From assembly GCF_905209685.1 (NCBI RefSeq), contig NZ_CAJLUB010000093.1, forward strand, positions 1 through 7,614: a DNA stretch of 7,614 bases, read 5' to 3'. Positions 6,835 to 7,614 of this stretch are shown in pieces (the first letter of the stretch is position 1; every line of letters starts with the position of its first letter). A program made the translations under genes and the position numbers. The stretch comes from an uncultured Veillonella sp. GTDB taxonomy: Bacteria > Bacillota > Negativicutes > Veillonellales > Veillonellaceae. Under the pieces are notes generated by a model. It made no database searches. It saw only the letters and a program-made list of their open reading frames with translations, and had not been told where the DNA came from.

Positions 6835-7609
6835 TGTTTTTCCTACCAATTAATTGTTCAACTGCTGCACGAACTCGTTCAGGATCCACTGTAGTATTGC
6901 AACATGGTCCATTAGGTCTTTCATTTAAAACACCAATGACAGGTATAGGAAATACATCGGCCATACCACTTGCTAAATCACGTTCACAAGCAATGGCTAC
7001 AATAGCCTTAGGCCTTGCTTCTTTTACCTTCATTCGCGCTAATGTACCACCTGTAACAACTATAAATTGACAACCATAATCTTTGGCAACTTGTAATAAA
7101 CTTCCAACCTGGCATCTACCACACTGCTTACAATTATATACATCATGTGTAACCTTATGAACACAAGAGCTTTCCTGTAAACAATGCGGTGTTAATAACA
7201 ATATGCGTTTTGGATCAACCGTATACATATCTAGCATCACGAGATGATTAATCAAATCAATCATAGATTGACGCAATTGATCCTTAGTAACCCCTCTCAC
7301 TTTACCAATCAATAAGGATAATGGAAATAATCCATATATAAACTGATTGGCTAGTCTTAAAACAATAGGATGTAACCGTATTATACCGAAACTAGCAATA
7401 ATCAAGGATAAACACAATAACCATATAACACCAATACATACAGAAAAAACAACTGTAATAATTATGGGTGCAATAGGATGTAATTGTGTAAGCCCCGGTT
7501 CTAAAACATACATTAGAAAGCCGATTATGGCAGTAATTAAAGCACATGTAATTGATGATAATATCAGGTATAACGGATACGTTTCGTACTGCTTACATTG
7601 AGTCTCCAA
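6827..7609 (-). CDS. DUF116 family membrane protein with cysteine-rich domain, function unknown
   Basis: The function is not known to me. As read from the TTG at 7609 the protein has 260 residues. Two hydrophobic segments (about 12-35 and 46-75) form an N-terminal membrane hairpin. A soluble domain then carries a conserved cysteine pattern: PHCLQESSC (C143, C149), NCKQCGRC (C160, C163, C166), C208 in IACERD and the pair C236-C237 in PNGPCCN. This pattern is what I recall for the DUF116 family, and the spacing suggests a metal or Fe-S centre, though that is inference. The frame is open to the right edge, so the true start may lie upstream; no in-frame ATG occurs before residue 33. It is the first gene visible in the operon. 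DUF116 genes commonly sit between fmt and rsmB in clostridia and Negativicutes. The stop TGA overlaps the rsmB start. Confidence 0.85.
   Translation of the reverse strand: METQCKQYETYPLYLILSSITCALITAIIGFLMYVLEPGLTQLHPIAPIIITVVFSVCIGVIWLLCLSLIIASFGIIRLHPIVLRLANQFIYGLFPLSLLIGKVRGVTKDQLRQSMIDLINHLVMLDMYTVDPKRILLLTPHCLQESSCVHKVTHDVYNCKQCGRCQVGSLLQVAKDYGCQFIVVTGGTLARMKVKEARPKAIVAIACERDLASGMADVFPIPVIGVLNERPNGPCCNTTVDPERVRAAVEQLIGRKNND
6841..6844 (-). promoter_or_regulatory. rsmB ribosome binding site that decides the start
   Basis: On the minus strand AGGA (6844 to 6841) is followed by six bases, AAAACA, and the ATG at 6834. This is ordinary Shine-Dalgarno spacing and favours the ATG over the in-frame TTG at 6849. 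The site lies within the final codons of the DUF116 gene. Confidence 0.6.
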
Positions 7610-7614
7610 AAACG

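Noticed and set aside
6835..6849. Extended rsmB start at the TTG at 6849
   Set aside because: The ATG at 6834 has AGGA at good spacing, and the five extra residues do not belong to the NusB-like domain.

Overview
The window looks like chromosomal housekeeping DNA from a low-GC Firmicute (Bacillota). The gene order is the classic Firmicute cluster rsmB - rlmN - stp (PP2C) - prkC (PASTA kinase) - rsgA - rpe, preceded by a DUF116 membrane protein. The AT-rich coding style, the DUF116 gene before rsmB and the general look of the proteins suggest the Negativicutes, possibly Veillonella. That assignment is a judgement from gene order and sequence style, not from a search.

Layout: all seven convincing genes lie on the minus strand and are read from the right edge to the left. 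In order of transcription they are the DUF116 protein (right edge, start uncertain), rsmB, rlmN, stp, prkC, rsgA and rpe. The junctions are an 8-nt overlap, an 18-nt gap, an 8-nt overlap, an 18-nt gap, 8 nt and 1 nt. No junction leaves room for an internal promoter or terminator, so this is very probably one polycistronic unit whose promoter lies beyond the right edge. After the rpe stop comes about 180 nt of very AT-rich non-coding DNA holding a strong 11-bp hairpin (93-129) that probably ends the transcript. The leftmost ~60 nt are much more GC-rich and look like the end of something else, either a convergent gene or a mobile or repeat element.

How the genes fit together: RsmB (16S rRNA m5C), RlmN (23S rRNA m2A) and RsgA (30S maturation GTPase) act on ribosome biogenesis. 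Stp and PrkC form a reversible Ser/Thr phosphorylation switch whose sensor is a membrane-anchored kinase with three extracytoplasmic PASTA repeats. In Bacillus subtilis the RsgA homologue is a known PrkC substrate, so the operon plausibly couples cell-wall sensing to ribosome assembly. Rpe is a pentose-phosphate pathway enzyme that traditionally closes the cluster. All six recognised proteins are intact and keep their key residues.

I found no convincing previously undescribed system. The least explained items are the DUF116 membrane/cysteine protein, the unassigned left-edge segment, and the non-RD (HCD) catalytic loop of the kinase.
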